DNA of 64,000 nt, from NCBI RefSeq assembly GCF_000423345.1, contig NZ_AUHU01000005.1, positions 248,001 to 312,000 on the forward strand, in the 5' to 3' direction. Made by a program: the position numbers and the translations under genes. The notes beneath the pieces were generated by a model. That model made no database searches and was not told where the DNA came from. It saw nothing but the letters and a program-made list of their open reading frames with translations. Origin of the DNA: Marinimicrobium agarilyticum DSM 16975. Lineage in GTDB: Bacteria; Pseudomonadota; Gammaproteobacteria; Pseudomonadales; Cellvibrionaceae. Shown here in pieces: positions 45,520 through 54,713 of the stretch. Position 1 is the stretch's first letter. Every line of letters begins with the position of its first letter.

Positions 45520-46917
45520 GTGAAATACATTAGTACGCGGGGCCAGGCCCCGGCTCTCAACTTTGAAGAAGTGGTACTGACTGGCCTGGCGCCGGACGGT
45601 GGTTTGTACGTACCGGAAACCCTGCCCGAATTCAGTCAGGAAGAAATCGCCTCCTGGGCAGGTCTGAGCTACGAAGAGCTGGCCTTCAAAATCATGGCCC
45701 CGTTTGTCTCGGGCGCCGTGTCCGATGAAGAGCTCAAACAGATCATCACCGAAGCCTACAGCACCTTTCGTCACGACGCGATTGCACCGCTGGTGCAGAC
45801 CGGTCACAACGAGTGGATTCTGGAACTGTTCCAGGGGCCGACGCTCGCCTTCAAGGATTTCGCGCTGCAGTTTCTGGGGCACCTGCTCGACCACCTGCTG
45901 AAAAAGCGCAACCAGAAAGTCGTCGTCATGGGCGCCACCTCCGGGGATACCGGTTCCGCCGCCATCGAAGGCTGTCGCCGTTGCGACAATATCGATATTT
46001 ATATTCTGCATCCCTACCAGCGCGTGTCCGAAGTCCAGCGCCGGCAGATGACCACGGTGCTGGAAGATAATGTCCATAACATCGCTTTGAAGGGAAATTT
46101 CGACGATTGCCAGAACATGGTGAAAACCAGCTTTGGTGACCAGTCGTTCCTGCCCGAAGACCGGCAGTTGGTGGCGGTGAATTCGATCAACTGGGCGCGC
46201 ATCATGGCCCAGATCGTTTACTACTTCTACGCCGGTTTGGCCCTGGGCGCTCCGGGACGGCCGGTCTCGTTTTCCGTGCCCACCGGTAATTTCGGGGATA
46301 TTTTTGCGGGCTATCTGGCCAAGCGTATGGGGCTGCCCATCGACCAGCTGGTGATTGCCACCAACAGCAATGACATCCTGCACCGCTGCCTGAGTGACAA
46401 CGATCACAGTAAACAGTCGTTGCAGCACACGCTCTCACCCAGTATGGACATCATGGTCTCCAGCAATTTCGAGCGCATGCTGTTCGATCTGTATGACCGT
46501 GACGGTGACAAGATTCGCGGCTTGATGGAAGACTTCAAGTCCGGTGCCATGCATCTGGACGAGTCGGCGCTGAGCAAAGCCAAAGAATTGTTCAGCAGCC
46601 ACAAAGTCGACGACGAGACGATGTTGGATGTCATTCGAGATGTGTTTGCTCACACCGAGTACCTGCTCGACCCGCACACCGCGATCGGTCTGAAAGCCGC
46701 GCGCGAAACGCGCCGTCGGCAGGACATCCCCATGGTCTGCCTCGCCACCGCCCATCCGGCCAAGTTCCCCGAAGCGGTACGCAAGGCCGGACAGGAAAGC
46801 GACCCGGCATTGCCGACGCACATGGCGGACCTGTTTCAGCGTGAAGAACGCTACGATGTGTTGGACAATGACATCGGTACGGTGCAGTCCTTTATCGCGA
46901 AAAATCTGAAAGCCTGA
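45520..46917 (+). CDS. thrC: Threonine synthase
   Basis: 465 residues from GTG 45520 (KYISTRGQAPALNFEEVVLT). The PLP lysine is in GPTLAFKDFALQFLG (~105), and VVMGATSGDTGSAAIEGCRR and SVPTGNFGDIFAGYLAKRMG bind cofactor and substrate phosphate. It converts O-phosphohomoserine to threonine. It lies 10 bp after hom; recJ starts on its stop codon. Confidence 0.96.
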   Translation: MKYISTRGQAPALNFEEVVLTGLAPDGGLYVPETLPEFSQEEIASWAGLSYEELAFKIMAPFVSGAVSDEELKQIITEAYSTFRHDAIAPLVQTGHNEWILELFQGPTLAFKDFALQFLGHLLDHLLKKRNQKVVVMGATSGDTGSAAIEGCRRCDNIDIYILHPYQRVSEVQRRQMTTVLEDNVHNIALKGNFDDCQNMVKTSFGDQSFLPEDRQLVAVNSINWARIMAQIVYYFYAGLALGAPGRPVSFSVPTGNFGDIFAGYLAKRMGLPIDQLVIATNSNDILHRCLSDNDHSKQSLQHTLSPSMDIMVSSNFERMLFDLYDRDGDKIRGLMEDFKSGAMHLDESALSKAKELFSSHKVDDETMLDVIRDVFAHTEYLLDPHTAIGLKAARETRRRQDIPMVCLATAHPAKFPEAVRKAGQESDPALPTHMADLFQREERYDVLDNDIGTVQSFIAKNLKA

Positions 46918-48659
46918 TGCACAAAACCATCCTCCGCCGCACGCCGCCCGAACACACTCCGGAGACGCCGCTGGCGGGGGATTTGCCCCCGCTGTTGGAT
47001 CGCCTTTATCGCCTTCGGGGCGTGTCCCGTTCCGAGGAGTTGCAACACAAGCTTCAGCTTCTGCATAAACCCACGTTCAAAGGGCTTGATGAGGCAGTCG
47101 CCCTCTTGGCGGATGCTGTGGAAGCGCAAGCCAATGTGTTGATCGTGGGCGACTTTGATGCCGACGGTGCCACCAGTTCGGCGCTGGCGGTGTTGGCGTT
47201 GCAGGCCATGGGCCTGTCCTCCGTGGACTTTCTCGTTCCCAACCGTTTTGAATATGGTTACGGCCTGACCCCGGAAATTGTCGAGGTCGCGGCGGCCATG
47301 GCGCCGGATGTGATTGTGACGGTGGACAACGGGATATCCAGTGTCGAAGGCGTGAAGGCGGCGCAGGAGCTGGGCATTGCGGTGGTGGTCACCGACCATC
47401 ACTTGCCGGGCAGCGAACTGCCTCCGGCGGAAGCCATCGTCAACCCCAATCAGCCCGGTTGCACCTTCCCCAGCAAAAACCTCGCGGGCGTGGGCGTGAT
47501 TTTTTACGTCATGAACGCGCTCCGAACCGAGCTGCGCCAACGCAACTGGTTCCGGGAAGGCCGGGTCGAGCCCAATATGGCCAGCTACCTCGATCTGGTG
47601 GCGCTGGGCACAGTGGCCGATGTGGTGCCTCTGGATCACAACAATCGGATCCTGGTGTCTCAGGGGCTGCAGCGTATTCGCGCCGGGGTGGCGCGTCCCG
47701 GCATCATCGCTTTGTTGGACGTGGCCGGTCGGCAAATGCACCGGCTGGTGGCGAGCGACCTGGGGTTTGCCATTGGCCCGCGCCTGAATGCGGCGGGCCG
47801 CCTGGATGATATTTCCCTGGGCATTCAGTGCCTGATGTGCGATAGCGACTCCCTGGCCCGGGAAATGGCGCTGGCGCTCGATGAGCTCAACCGCGATCGC
47901 AAGGCGATTGAGAGCGGCATGCAGAAAGAGGCCCTGACGATGCTGGGCCGGCTGCAATTGCGGGAAGAGGAAGAAGAACTCCCTTGGGGCCTTTGCCTGT
48001 ATGACGGCAATTGGCACCAGGGGGTGATCGGTATCCTCGCCTCGCGCATCAAAGATCGTCTGCACCGGCCGGTCATCGTCTTTGCCGACTCTGGCGAAGG
48101 CGAAATCAAAGGGTCGGCGCGCTCTATCCCCGGGCTGCATATTCGCGACGCGCTGGACGCGGTGGCAGCGCGTCACCCTCACTTGCTGAACAAATTCGGT
48201 GGCCATGCCATGGCGGCCGGAATGACCCTGGCCCGGGAAAATTTCGACGATTTCCAGAAGGCGTTTGATCAGGAGGTCCGGCGCCAGCTGCAGCCTGAAG
48301 ACCTTCAGCCGGTATTGATCAGCGACGGCCATCTTAGCCCGCAAGACGTCAACCTTGAGCTCGCCGCGCTGCTGCGCCAGGCGGGCCCCTGGGGCCAGCA
48401 TTTCCCCGAGCCATTGTTCGATGGTGAATTTGGCCTGGTTCAGCAGCGGTTGGTGGGTGAAAAGCACCTGAAGATGACATTGGCACTGGACGCTCAGGGC
48501 CAACACCTGGTGGATGCCATCGCCTTCAATATCGACCCGGAGCTCTGGCCCAACGACAGCGCACAGCGCGCCCGATTGGCCTACCGGCTCGACGTCAATG
48601 AGTTTCGAGGGCGGCAATCGGTCCAATTGATCGTCGAATATCTAGAGGCGATTACCTAG
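46917..48659 (+). CDS. recJ: Single-strand DNA exonuclease RecJ
   Basis: 580 residues, usual length. DHH-family motifs: VLIVGDFDADGATSSALAV (I), VDNGISSVEGV (II), VVVTDHHLPG (III), LVALGTVADVVPLDHNNR (IV), then the DHHA1 region with NKFGGHAMAAGMTL. A 5'-3' ssDNA nuclease in recombination and mismatch repair. The ATG overlaps the thrC stop. Confidence 0.96.
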   Translation: MHKTILRRTPPEHTPETPLAGDLPPLLDRLYRLRGVSRSEELQHKLQLLHKPTFKGLDEAVALLADAVEAQANVLIVGDFDADGATSSALAVLALQAMGLSSVDFLVPNRFEYGYGLTPEIVEVAAAMAPDVIVTVDNGISSVEGVKAAQELGIAVVVTDHHLPGSELPPAEAIVNPNQPGCTFPSKNLAGVGVIFYVMNALRTELRQRNWFREGRVEPNMASYLDLVALGTVADVVPLDHNNRILVSQGLQRIRAGVARPGIIALLDVAGRQMHRLVASDLGFAIGPRLNAAGRLDDISLGIQCLMCDSDSLAREMALALDELNRDRKAIESGMQKEALTMLGRLQLREEEEELPWGLCLYDGNWHQGVIGILASRIKDRLHRPVIVFADSGEGEIKGSARSIPGLHIRDALDAVAARHPHLLNKFGGHAMAAGMTLARENFDDFQKAFDQEVRRQLQPEDLQPVLISDGHLSPQDVNLELAALLRQAGPWGQHFPEPLFDGEFGLVQQRLVGEKHLKMTLALDAQGQHLVDAIAFNIDPELWPNDSAQRARLAYRLDVNEFRGRQSVQLIVEYLEAIT

Positions 48660-48662
48660 CAG

Positions 48663-48696
48663 AAAAAGGGTTGGCATAAGTGCTAACCCTTTTTTT
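48663..48696 (+). terminator. Rho-independent terminator after recJ
   Basis: AGGGTTGGCA / TGCTAACCCT stem (one mismatch) with TAAG loop and T-run, directly after the recJ stop. Confidence 0.9.
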
Positions 48697-48771
48697 CAAC
48701 CTTCCGGGGCGAGCCCACAGTAGGCCAAGCTCGCCCTTTCTCGTATGTGTTCAAAATTCTGTGGTTACGCT

Positions 48772-48799
48772 GCATCCAAAGTGGGACTTCAACCGTTAG
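48772..48799 (+). promoter_or_regulatory. Candidate ECF promoter of the sigma gene
   Basis: GCATCC (48772-48777), 16-nt spacer, CGTTAG (48794-48799). The wider match ATCCAAA-N12-CCGTTNG recurs with identical spacing before the DUF4331 gene, which points to autoregulation by the encoded sigma factor. Confidence 0.65.
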
Positions 48800-48845
48800 G
48801 TGTATAGTTGTCCCATCAATCCAATAACGAAAGAGATCAAATATT

Positions 48846-49391
48846 ATGGATGAGCCTTCCAACCCTTATTTGCCCCTGCTGAGCCGAACCGCACAGGGCG
48901 ATGAAGGCGCGTTTGCGCAGCTCTACAGAGCGACCTCCGGCAAGCTCTATGCCGTCAGCCTGCAAATGCTCCATCGTCAGGACTGGGCGGAAGACGTCGT
49001 TCAGGAGGCGTTTGTGCGCATTTGGCACAATGCCGGGGAATACCAGTCCGAAAAGGGCACGGTCCTTTCCTGGATGATCAGTATTGCTCGCTATCGTGCT
49101 CTGGACATGTTGCGCGCCGCGAAAAGCCGGCGGGAGACCAGCGAGGAGGAGGGCCCCACTCAAGAGGACCCTCACTCCCCGGAGGTGGCGCTCTATCAAA
49201 AGCGCGAAAGGGCGGACATTGACGATTGTATGGACCTCCTGGAGGGCTCTCAGCGCCATGCCATTCATTTGGCGTACTTCCTGGGATTGACGCACTTTGA
49301 GGTGTGTAATCGGTTGGCCTCGCCCCTGGGGTCGGTGAAGAGCTGGATTCGCCGAGGCCTGGAACGTTTGAAAAGGTGCCTTGAACCATGA
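48846..49391 (+). CDS. ECF-type RNA polymerase sigma factor
   Basis: 181 residues. Region 2 is FAQLYRATSGKLYAVSLQML with DWAEDVVQEAFVRIWHNAGE and TVLSWMISIARYRALDMLR (~20-98); region 4 is HAIHLAYFLGLTHFEVCNRL with GSVKSWIRRGLERLK (~135-178). The type resembles SigK-like group members paired with RskA-type anti-sigma factors, and the next gene, overlapping by 4 bp, encodes one. Likely targets are its own promoter and the DUF4331 operon. Confidence 0.92.
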   Translation: MDEPSNPYLPLLSRTAQGDEGAFAQLYRATSGKLYAVSLQMLHRQDWAEDVVQEAFVRIWHNAGEYQSEKGTVLSWMISIARYRALDMLRAAKSRRETSEEEGPTQEDPHSPEVALYQKRERADIDDCMDLLEGSQRHAIHLAYFLGLTHFEVCNRLASPLGSVKSWIRRGLERLKRCLEP

Positions 49392-50119
49392 ATTATCTGA
49401 CACAAGAGCGTCGCAATGCGCTGGCAGCCGAATACGCGCTCGGGACCCTTCAGGGGCCGGCGAGGGTACGTTTTCAACAACTGATGATGGAACACAGAGC
49501 ACTACGCAAAACCGTCTGGCACTGGGAGCGCGGACTCAACGGTTTGGGGGAAGCTCTGCCGGAACAGTCGCTTCGCCCCGAAGTGTGGGAGCGTATCAAG
49601 TCCCGCTTGGGGATGGAGGGCCGGAACGATGGTTCAGGCAACACTTCTGATAATATCGTGCCGATATCCAGCGGGGCGTCGCGACAACCAAGCCGTTCCT
49701 GGCAGTGGCTTGCGGGCCTTTCCACGGCGGCGGCGATTATTCTCGCCGTACTGTTGGTCTGGCAACCCGGCGGCATTACAGAACCCGAAAGTGCGCAACA
49801 GTTGGCCGTGGTCCAAAATGAAGAGGCGGAGCCGCTGTGGTTTATTGAGGTGGTCGAATCGGCGATTCGAGTTCGAGCGACAAGCCAGTTGGATCCGCGC
49901 GCCAATCGCGATTACGAGCTTTGGTTGGTGGCTGCCGACGGCCGCGACCCGGTGTCTCTGGGGCTGTTGCCCAAGCGGGGGACCGGTGAGCTCCCTCGCA
50001 GTGATCTGTTAGATCAGGTTGAGGTGGCCGCGTTGGCCGTTAGTCTGGAACCGTTGGGTGGCTCCCCCACGGGGCAACCGACAACGGTGCTCTATACGGC
50101 GAAACCTGTGACGCTGTAG
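49388..50119 (+). CDS. RskA-type membrane anti-sigma factor
   Basis: 243 residues. Cytoplasmic N-terminal ~110 residues with RRNALAAEYALGTLQGPARV (the anti-sigma core of this family), one transmembrane span (WLAGLSTAAAIILAVLLVW, ~115-133) and a periplasmic RskA C-domain (IRVRATSQLDPRANRDYELW, GLLPKRGTG). It should hold the sigma factor inactive until proteolysis or a periplasmic signal. ATG overlaps the sigma gene. Confidence 0.88.
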   Translation: MNYLTQERRNALAAEYALGTLQGPARVRFQQLMMEHRALRKTVWHWERGLNGLGEALPEQSLRPEVWERIKSRLGMEGRNDGSGNTSDNIVPISSGASRQPSRSWQWLAGLSTAAAIILAVLLVWQPGGITEPESAQQLAVVQNEEAEPLWFIEVVESAIRVRATSQLDPRANRDYELWLVAADGRDPVSLGLLPKRGTGELPRSDLLDQVEVAALAVSLEPLGGSPTGQPTTVLYTAKPVTL

Positions 50120-50136
50120 TCGTTACGTTGTTGATC

Positions 50137-50162
50137 AAAGCCCGCCTCGGCGGGCTTTTTTT
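50137..50162 (+). terminator. Rho-independent terminator after the anti-sigma gene
   Basis: GCCCGC-CTCG-GCGGGC stem-loop with a seven-T tail, 18 bp after the stop; it separates the sigma pair from the DUF4331 operon. Confidence 0.9.
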
Positions 50163-50246
50163 ATGGCTTTAAAAATCCCTTATTTCAAAACGGGATAGAA
50201 AGTCGCGATCGGCGTGCAAAGAATTATCAAAAAAACACATTTTTTT

Positions 50247-50274
50247 GAATCCAAAAGCTCATTCGAGCCGTTTG
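50247..50274 (+). promoter_or_regulatory. Candidate ECF promoter of the DUF4331 operon
   Basis: GAATCC (50247-50252), 16-nt spacer, CGTTTG (50269-50274), 70 bp before the DUF4331 start. It matches the element before the sigma gene in both boxes and in spacing. Confidence 0.65.
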
Positions 50275-50343
50275 CTTCAGTGAATATGAGCCTTTTTCGG
50301 CTTGTGTGCTTATTCATACCACCAAAACAGGAAGCGAACGGTT

Positions 50344-51933
50344 ATGAAGATCAACACTCTATCCATTGTTATCGGCACGCTATGCACTGGCATGGTAGCC
50401 GCTAATGCGCTGGCCTCCAGCCATCGGGAAGCGCCGAACATTACCCGCATGCCCGCCGTCGACTCTACGGACTTTTACGCCTTCAACAGCTATGAAGAAG
50501 GGCGCGGTGATTACGTAACATTGATCGCCAACTACCTACCCTTGCAAGATGCCTACGGCGGTCCCAACTACTTTGCGCTGGACCCGTCTGCTGTATACAG
50601 CATCCATATCGACAACGATGGCGATGCCGTAGAAGACATCACCTACCAATTTCGTTTCAATCAGTCTCTGCCTGGAGAAACCGGTGTTGCGCTGACGATT
50701 GGCCCGGAAGGCAATACCCGCGAGGTGGCTATACCTCTGAAAAACGTGGGCGGAATTTCCGCTGCTGACCAAGCGAATGCCAATTTCATAGAAACCTATG
50801 AGCTGACCGTTGTGGAGGGTGACCGACGCACCGGTACGGCAATGAATGTTCAGAATGCGCAGATGGGCGGCACGACCTTTGAAAAGCCGCTGGACTTCAT
50901 CGGCACCAAGACCTTCAGCTCCCGCGAGGGCTATGCCGAGTACGCCAATAGCTTCATTCATGAAGTGGCGTTGCCCAACTGTGAAACGAATGGTCGAGTG
51001 TTTGTGGGCCAGCGTAAAGATCCCTTTGCCGTCAACCTGGGCAATACCTTCGATCTGGTGAACTATGTGCCCATTGAAGGCGACAGCGCTCGTGGTGCGG
51101 GCGATGGAGAAGGCTTCCCGGGTGGTATTACGCAGAACATGAATAATGACGATCTGCGTCATAAAAACGTGACTGCTTTGTCTCTGGAAATCCCGAAAAG
51201 CTGTGTGACTGGCGATGGCAATGGCACCATCGGCGCCTGGACCACCGCGAGTCTACCGCAAGCTCGTATTCTCAATCCGGATGCCAGTTTCAACAACACC
51301 GAAGTGAATGGTGGTGCGCTGACTCAGGTGTCCCGTCTCGGGAACCCGTTGGTCAATGAGTTGGTGATCGGCCTGAAAGACAAAGACCGCTTCTCCAGCG
51401 CTGAGCCCAAAGACGACATTCAGTTCGCGGATTACGTGACTCATCCGAGTCTGCCCGAGCTGCTGAATATCCTCTTCAAGGATGCCGTCAATCAGACTCT
51501 GGGCACCAATATGGACACCCTCGCGCCCACCAACTTCCCGCGCAATGACCTGTTGACTGCGTTCCTGACCGGCTTTGAAGGTGTCAACCAACTGGCCGCA
51601 GTGACCCCCTCGGAAATGCTGCGTCTGAACACCGGTATTGCGGCGAAACCGGCGGCCGAGCAGTCTGCCTTCGGTGTGGCCGGTGATGACCTGGCCGGGT
51701 TTCCGAACGGGCGCCGTCCCGGTGACGACGTGGTCGACATCGCGCTGCGCGTTGTGATGGGACGTCTGTGCTACCCGATTCCGGTCAATGGAGAAGCAAC
51801 GGATCTGGGTCTGTGTCAGCCGGAAGACGCCAATGTGGGCGAGGTGGCCTTTACCGACGGCGCCCCGGTGGATGCCGGAATGATGAACGTGGCCTTCCCC
51901 TACCTGGCTGAGCCGGTCCCCGGTTCTGAATAA
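50344..51933 (+). CDS. DUF4331 family secreted protein
   Basis: 529 residues from ATG 50344; the upstream frame extension has no signal. Signal peptide ends near ANALAS; SSHREAPNITRMPAVDSTDFY is the DUF4331 start, with HIDNDGDAVEDITYQFRF (~85), a NTFDLVNYVP segment and a conserved end. No biochemical function is known to me for this family. First gene of a four-gene set with a cadherin-like lipoprotein, a TPR protein and a HupE/UreJ-like membrane protein. Confidence 0.88.
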   Translation: MKINTLSIVIGTLCTGMVAANALASSHREAPNITRMPAVDSTDFYAFNSYEEGRGDYVTLIANYLPLQDAYGGPNYFALDPSAVYSIHIDNDGDAVEDITYQFRFNQSLPGETGVALTIGPEGNTREVAIPLKNVGGISAADQANANFIETYELTVVEGDRRTGTAMNVQNAQMGGTTFEKPLDFIGTKTFSSREGYAEYANSFIHEVALPNCETNGRVFVGQRKDPFAVNLGNTFDLVNYVPIEGDSARGAGDGEGFPGGITQNMNNDDLRHKNVTALSLEIPKSCVTGDGNGTIGAWTTASLPQARILNPDASFNNTEVNGGALTQVSRLGNPLVNELVIGLKDKDRFSSAEPKDDIQFADYVTHPSLPELLNILFKDAVNQTLGTNMDTLAPTNFPRNDLLTAFLTGFEGVNQLAAVTPSEMLRLNTGIAAKPAAEQSAFGVAGDDLAGFPNGRRPGDDVVDIALRVVMGRLCYPIPVNGEATDLGLCQPEDANVGEVAFTDGAPVDAGMMNVAFPYLAEPVPGSE

Positions 51934-51943
51934 GGAGAGCATC

Positions 51944-52450
51944 ATGAAATCGATGAATCTTTTGATAACGGCAACGTGTGGGTTGCTGGTGATTGGTTGC
52001 GGAAGCGATGACAACTATCCGGACATAAAAGATCCGGGTGGTAATGCGGCTCCCACGGCCAGTGACGCCAGCTTTACCACTCAGACAGACACCGAGCTGA
52101 CGGGCGAGTTGATGGCAATGGACGACGATGGCGATGATTTGACCTTCGCCCTGGTCGATCAGGCAACCAACGGTACCGTGACAGTGGAAGATGGCGGTAT
52201 GTTCTTCTATCAGCCCAATGCCACGGTGACAGGGAGTGACAGCTTTACCTTTGAAGTGTCTGACGGAGAAGCCACGTCCAGTGTCGCCGTGGTCGATATT
52301 ACGGTCGAGGCGTTGGAAGTGTCGTTCAGCACCTACAGTCGGCAGGCATTCGAACAGCAGCCGACGGATGAGCCGTTGCCGGTCAATGGTCGGGCGTTTG
52401 AGCAGGATGTGACGCAGCCGGATGCTTACGACGACCTGCTGATGCAGTAA
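51944..52450 (+). CDS. Cadherin/Ig-like repeat lipoprotein
   Basis: 168 residues. Lipoprotein signal with Cys in LLVIGCGSDD (~19). Residues ~35-110 form one cadherin-like/VCBS-type module: NAAPTASDASFTTQTDTELT, AMDDDGDDLTFALVDQATNG and DSFTFEVSDGEATSSVAVVD. The tail (~120-168) is acidic and unrecognised. It lies 10 bp after the DUF4331 gene and may be its surface partner. Confidence 0.78.
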   Translation: MKSMNLLITATCGLLVIGCGSDDNYPDIKDPGGNAAPTASDASFTTQTDTELTGELMAMDDDGDDLTFALVDQATNGTVTVEDGGMFFYQPNATVTGSDSFTFEVSDGEATSSVAVVDITVEALEVSFSTYSRQAFEQQPTDEPLPVNGRAFEQDVTQPDAYDDLLMQ

Positions 52451-52516
52451 AGATGCGCGCGCGGTAGGCCAGGGAGGCCTATCGCGCTTTTCGGTTCTGG
52501 TGAATGGGTAATGTGA

Positions 52517-53596
52517 ATGAAAGTCAGCATTATAGTGAGTGTATTGGTCACACTGAGCTGTTCCGTCAATGCGAGCCCTGAAACTCCTCAGTCGCGAGAC
52601 GATGTGGTGGCCCGTTGGGAGCCTCGCCAAGATCAAACAATGAGCGTGCTCCAAAGCCGGTGGGCGGAGCAGCCCGGGGCAATGCTGGAGCAGGTTCAGA
52701 GAATGCTCGACCGGGCATCGCGTCCCGGCTATGCCCACTTGTATGGACAGGCAGAGAAGCAGTTATCCGTCCCGGTACATAATGACAGTGAGCGCATGCT
52801 CGTATGGTTGCTCTGGGCGGAGGTTGAGCAACATCAACACAATTTTGATTCGGCTCTGTCGGCATTGGGTCGGGTGTTTGAGAGCGACTCCACCCATGTG
52901 GAGGCCAGACTGATGGCGGCCCGTATTCGTTTGATACAGGGTGAGTACGAACAGGCGCGTCAGCATTGCCTGGCTCTGATCGGGAACACCGATCTGTTGA
53001 CGGCCAGTATCTGCGCGTTGGAGGTGGCCAGCTACCGGGGCTCGCTCAAGAGCAGCTATCAACAGCTCACGGCGCTGGTGGCGCGCCAAGGGGTTCCCGA
53101 AGACGCGCGCGGCGCCTGGGTGGTTCAGATGCTGGCGGATATGGCCCTTCGCCTGGAGCAAGCTGAAGAGGCGGCGCACTGGCTGGATCAGCGCTTTTCC
53201 AATGCCAATGTCAGCTACTTGCTACAGTGGGCCGATGCGCAACTCGCACTGGCTCAATTCGAGGTCGTCATGCGGCGGTTGGAACCTATTGTGGACGCAG
53301 CACCGGCTGTGGATGACAGTTTGGCACTGCGGCTGGCGCTAGCGGAAAAGGCGCTGGAGGGGCGTAAGTGGCAGGATTACATTGCCTCCAGAATGACGTT
53401 GCGGGTGCAGCGTGAAGATACCGAACACGCCGCGGATTTGGCCCGATACTATCTTCATTTGGAGCCAAACCCCGAAAAAGCGTTGCACTGGGCGGAGGTT
53501 AACTGGGAGTCCGCGCGCGAGCATGCAGATCGCCAATTGTTATTGCAAGCACGAAATGGGGTAAAGAAACCATCCCCGGACGGGGAGAGTGAATGA
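52517..53596 (+). CDS. TPR-repeat secreted protein
   Basis: 359 residues with a signal peptide ending near SVNAS. The rest is helical repeat, with TPR-like units (NFDSALSALGRVFESDSTHVEARLMAARIRL..., EYEQARQHCLALIG). It has no catalytic motif. It probably works as an adaptor in the envelope with its operon neighbours; the last four bases overlap the next gene. Confidence 0.72.
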   Translation: MKVSIIVSVLVTLSCSVNASPETPQSRDDVVARWEPRQDQTMSVLQSRWAEQPGAMLEQVQRMLDRASRPGYAHLYGQAEKQLSVPVHNDSERMLVWLLWAEVEQHQHNFDSALSALGRVFESDSTHVEARLMAARIRLIQGEYEQARQHCLALIGNTDLLTASICALEVASYRGSLKSSYQQLTALVARQGVPEDARGAWVVQMLADMALRLEQAEEAAHWLDQRFSNANVSYLLQWADAQLALAQFEVVMRRLEPIVDAAPAVDDSLALRLALAEKALEGRKWQDYIASRMTLRVQREDTEHAADLARYYLHLEPNPEKALHWAEVNWESAREHADRQLLLQARNGVKKPSPDGESE

Positions 53597-54708
53597 TGCG
53601 CTACCTCTGTTTGCTTGTTCTTGTCAGTTTGGCCAGCACCGCGCAAGCGCATCAACTCAGTACCGCATATCTGGATGCGACGGTGGATTCCACCGGTCAG
53701 GTTGAGTTGCAGTGGCAAGCGCGCTTTTACGATTGGGAGCGAGCGGTGGGGCTCGACCAGGATCGTAATGGTGAACTCCAGTGGGGAGAAGTGCTCAATG
53801 GTGCCGAGCGCTTGGAGCAATACGCCCAACAGAACCTGATAGTGGCGCGAGGCGACCACAAGTGCCAACTGGCGTTTAGCGGTCCCTGGAAAACGGAACA
53901 ACACTTTCGTGAGGGTTACCTGGTTTTACCGATGCGGGCGCAGTGCCCACTGGCCGGTGAGCTCACGCTTCGCTACCATGCCTTTTTTGAACAGCAACGG
54001 GATCACAAACTGATCGTGACGGTTGATCATGAGGGCGCTGAAAGGCCAGGCTCAGCCCACACCCGGCTGATACATGAAGACCAACCGTTGATCGCCGTGT
54101 CCGACGCCGGTGGCAGTTTACTAAAAACGGTCGTGGAGTTTGTGAAAGAAGGCGTCATTCACATATGGATTGGCCTCGATCATATTCTTTTTTTGCTGTC
54201 GTTATTGTTGACCTGCGTTCTGGTTCGTCGCCGTGGAGCGTGGCAATCCGAAAGCAATACACGACGTGTGGTCTCTAACACATTCTGGGTGGTAACGGCT
54301 TTTACCCTGGCGCACTCGGTGACTTTGACTGCCACGGCGCTGGGATGGGTAACCCCGAGTAGTCAATGGGTTGAAGTTGTGATCGCGGTCTCTGTCGCGC
54401 TTGCCGCGTTGAATAACCTTTATCCGATCATTCGGCGGCTCTCTTGGATGACTTTCGTGTTCGGACTGATTCACGGTTTCGGGTTTGCCGGTGTGCTCGG
54501 TGAGCTTGGCGTGCCGGCGGATCAGGCTGTGCCTTCAGTTCTGGCCTTCAACCTCGGCGTGGAAATCGGGCAACTGTCCATTGTGTTGTTGATTCTGCCT
54601 CTGCTGATGGCCGCACGAAACTATCGGTGGTATTCCAAAGTGGTAATGCCGGCACTGTCTTTGATAGTTGCGCTAGTGGCCATCCTGTGGGTGATTGAGC
54701 GAGTGTAA
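53593..54708 (+). CDS. HupE/UreJ-type membrane protein
   Basis: 371 residues. Signal peptide ending AQAHQ, a periplasmic ~170-residue domain, then about six membrane spans with His-rich family motifs: GVIHIWIGLDHILFLLSLLL, FTLAHSVTLTATAL, GLIHGFGFAGVLGEL and LAFNLGVEIGQL. HupE/UreJ relatives are linked to nickel or cobalt handling, and this long form with an N-terminal periplasmic domain is widespread without proven substrate. No hydrogenase or urease genes are near. Confidence 0.85.
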   Translation: MMRYLCLLVLVSLASTAQAHQLSTAYLDATVDSTGQVELQWQARFYDWERAVGLDQDRNGELQWGEVLNGAERLEQYAQQNLIVARGDHKCQLAFSGPWKTEQHFREGYLVLPMRAQCPLAGELTLRYHAFFEQQRDHKLIVTVDHEGAERPGSAHTRLIHEDQPLIAVSDAGGSLLKTVVEFVKEGVIHIWIGLDHILFLLSLLLTCVLVRRRGAWQSESNTRRVVSNTFWVVTAFTLAHSVTLTATALGWVTPSSQWVEVVIAVSVALAALNNLYPIIRRLSWMTFVFGLIHGFGFAGVLGELGVPADQAVPSVLAFNLGVEIGQLSIVLLILPLLMAARNYRWYSKVVMPALSLIVALVAILWVIERV

Positions 54709-54713
54709 ACCCC

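Noticed and set aside
46851-48626. Long minus-strand frame (591 codons) opposite recJ
   Set aside because: It mirrors recJ with composition typical of antisense frames in GC-rich DNA and has no recognisable domain; recJ motifs are complete on the plus strand. The same reasoning removes the long antisense frames opposite fabY (37650-39383), the MATE gene (58711-60162) and the transglycosylase gene (14628-15965).
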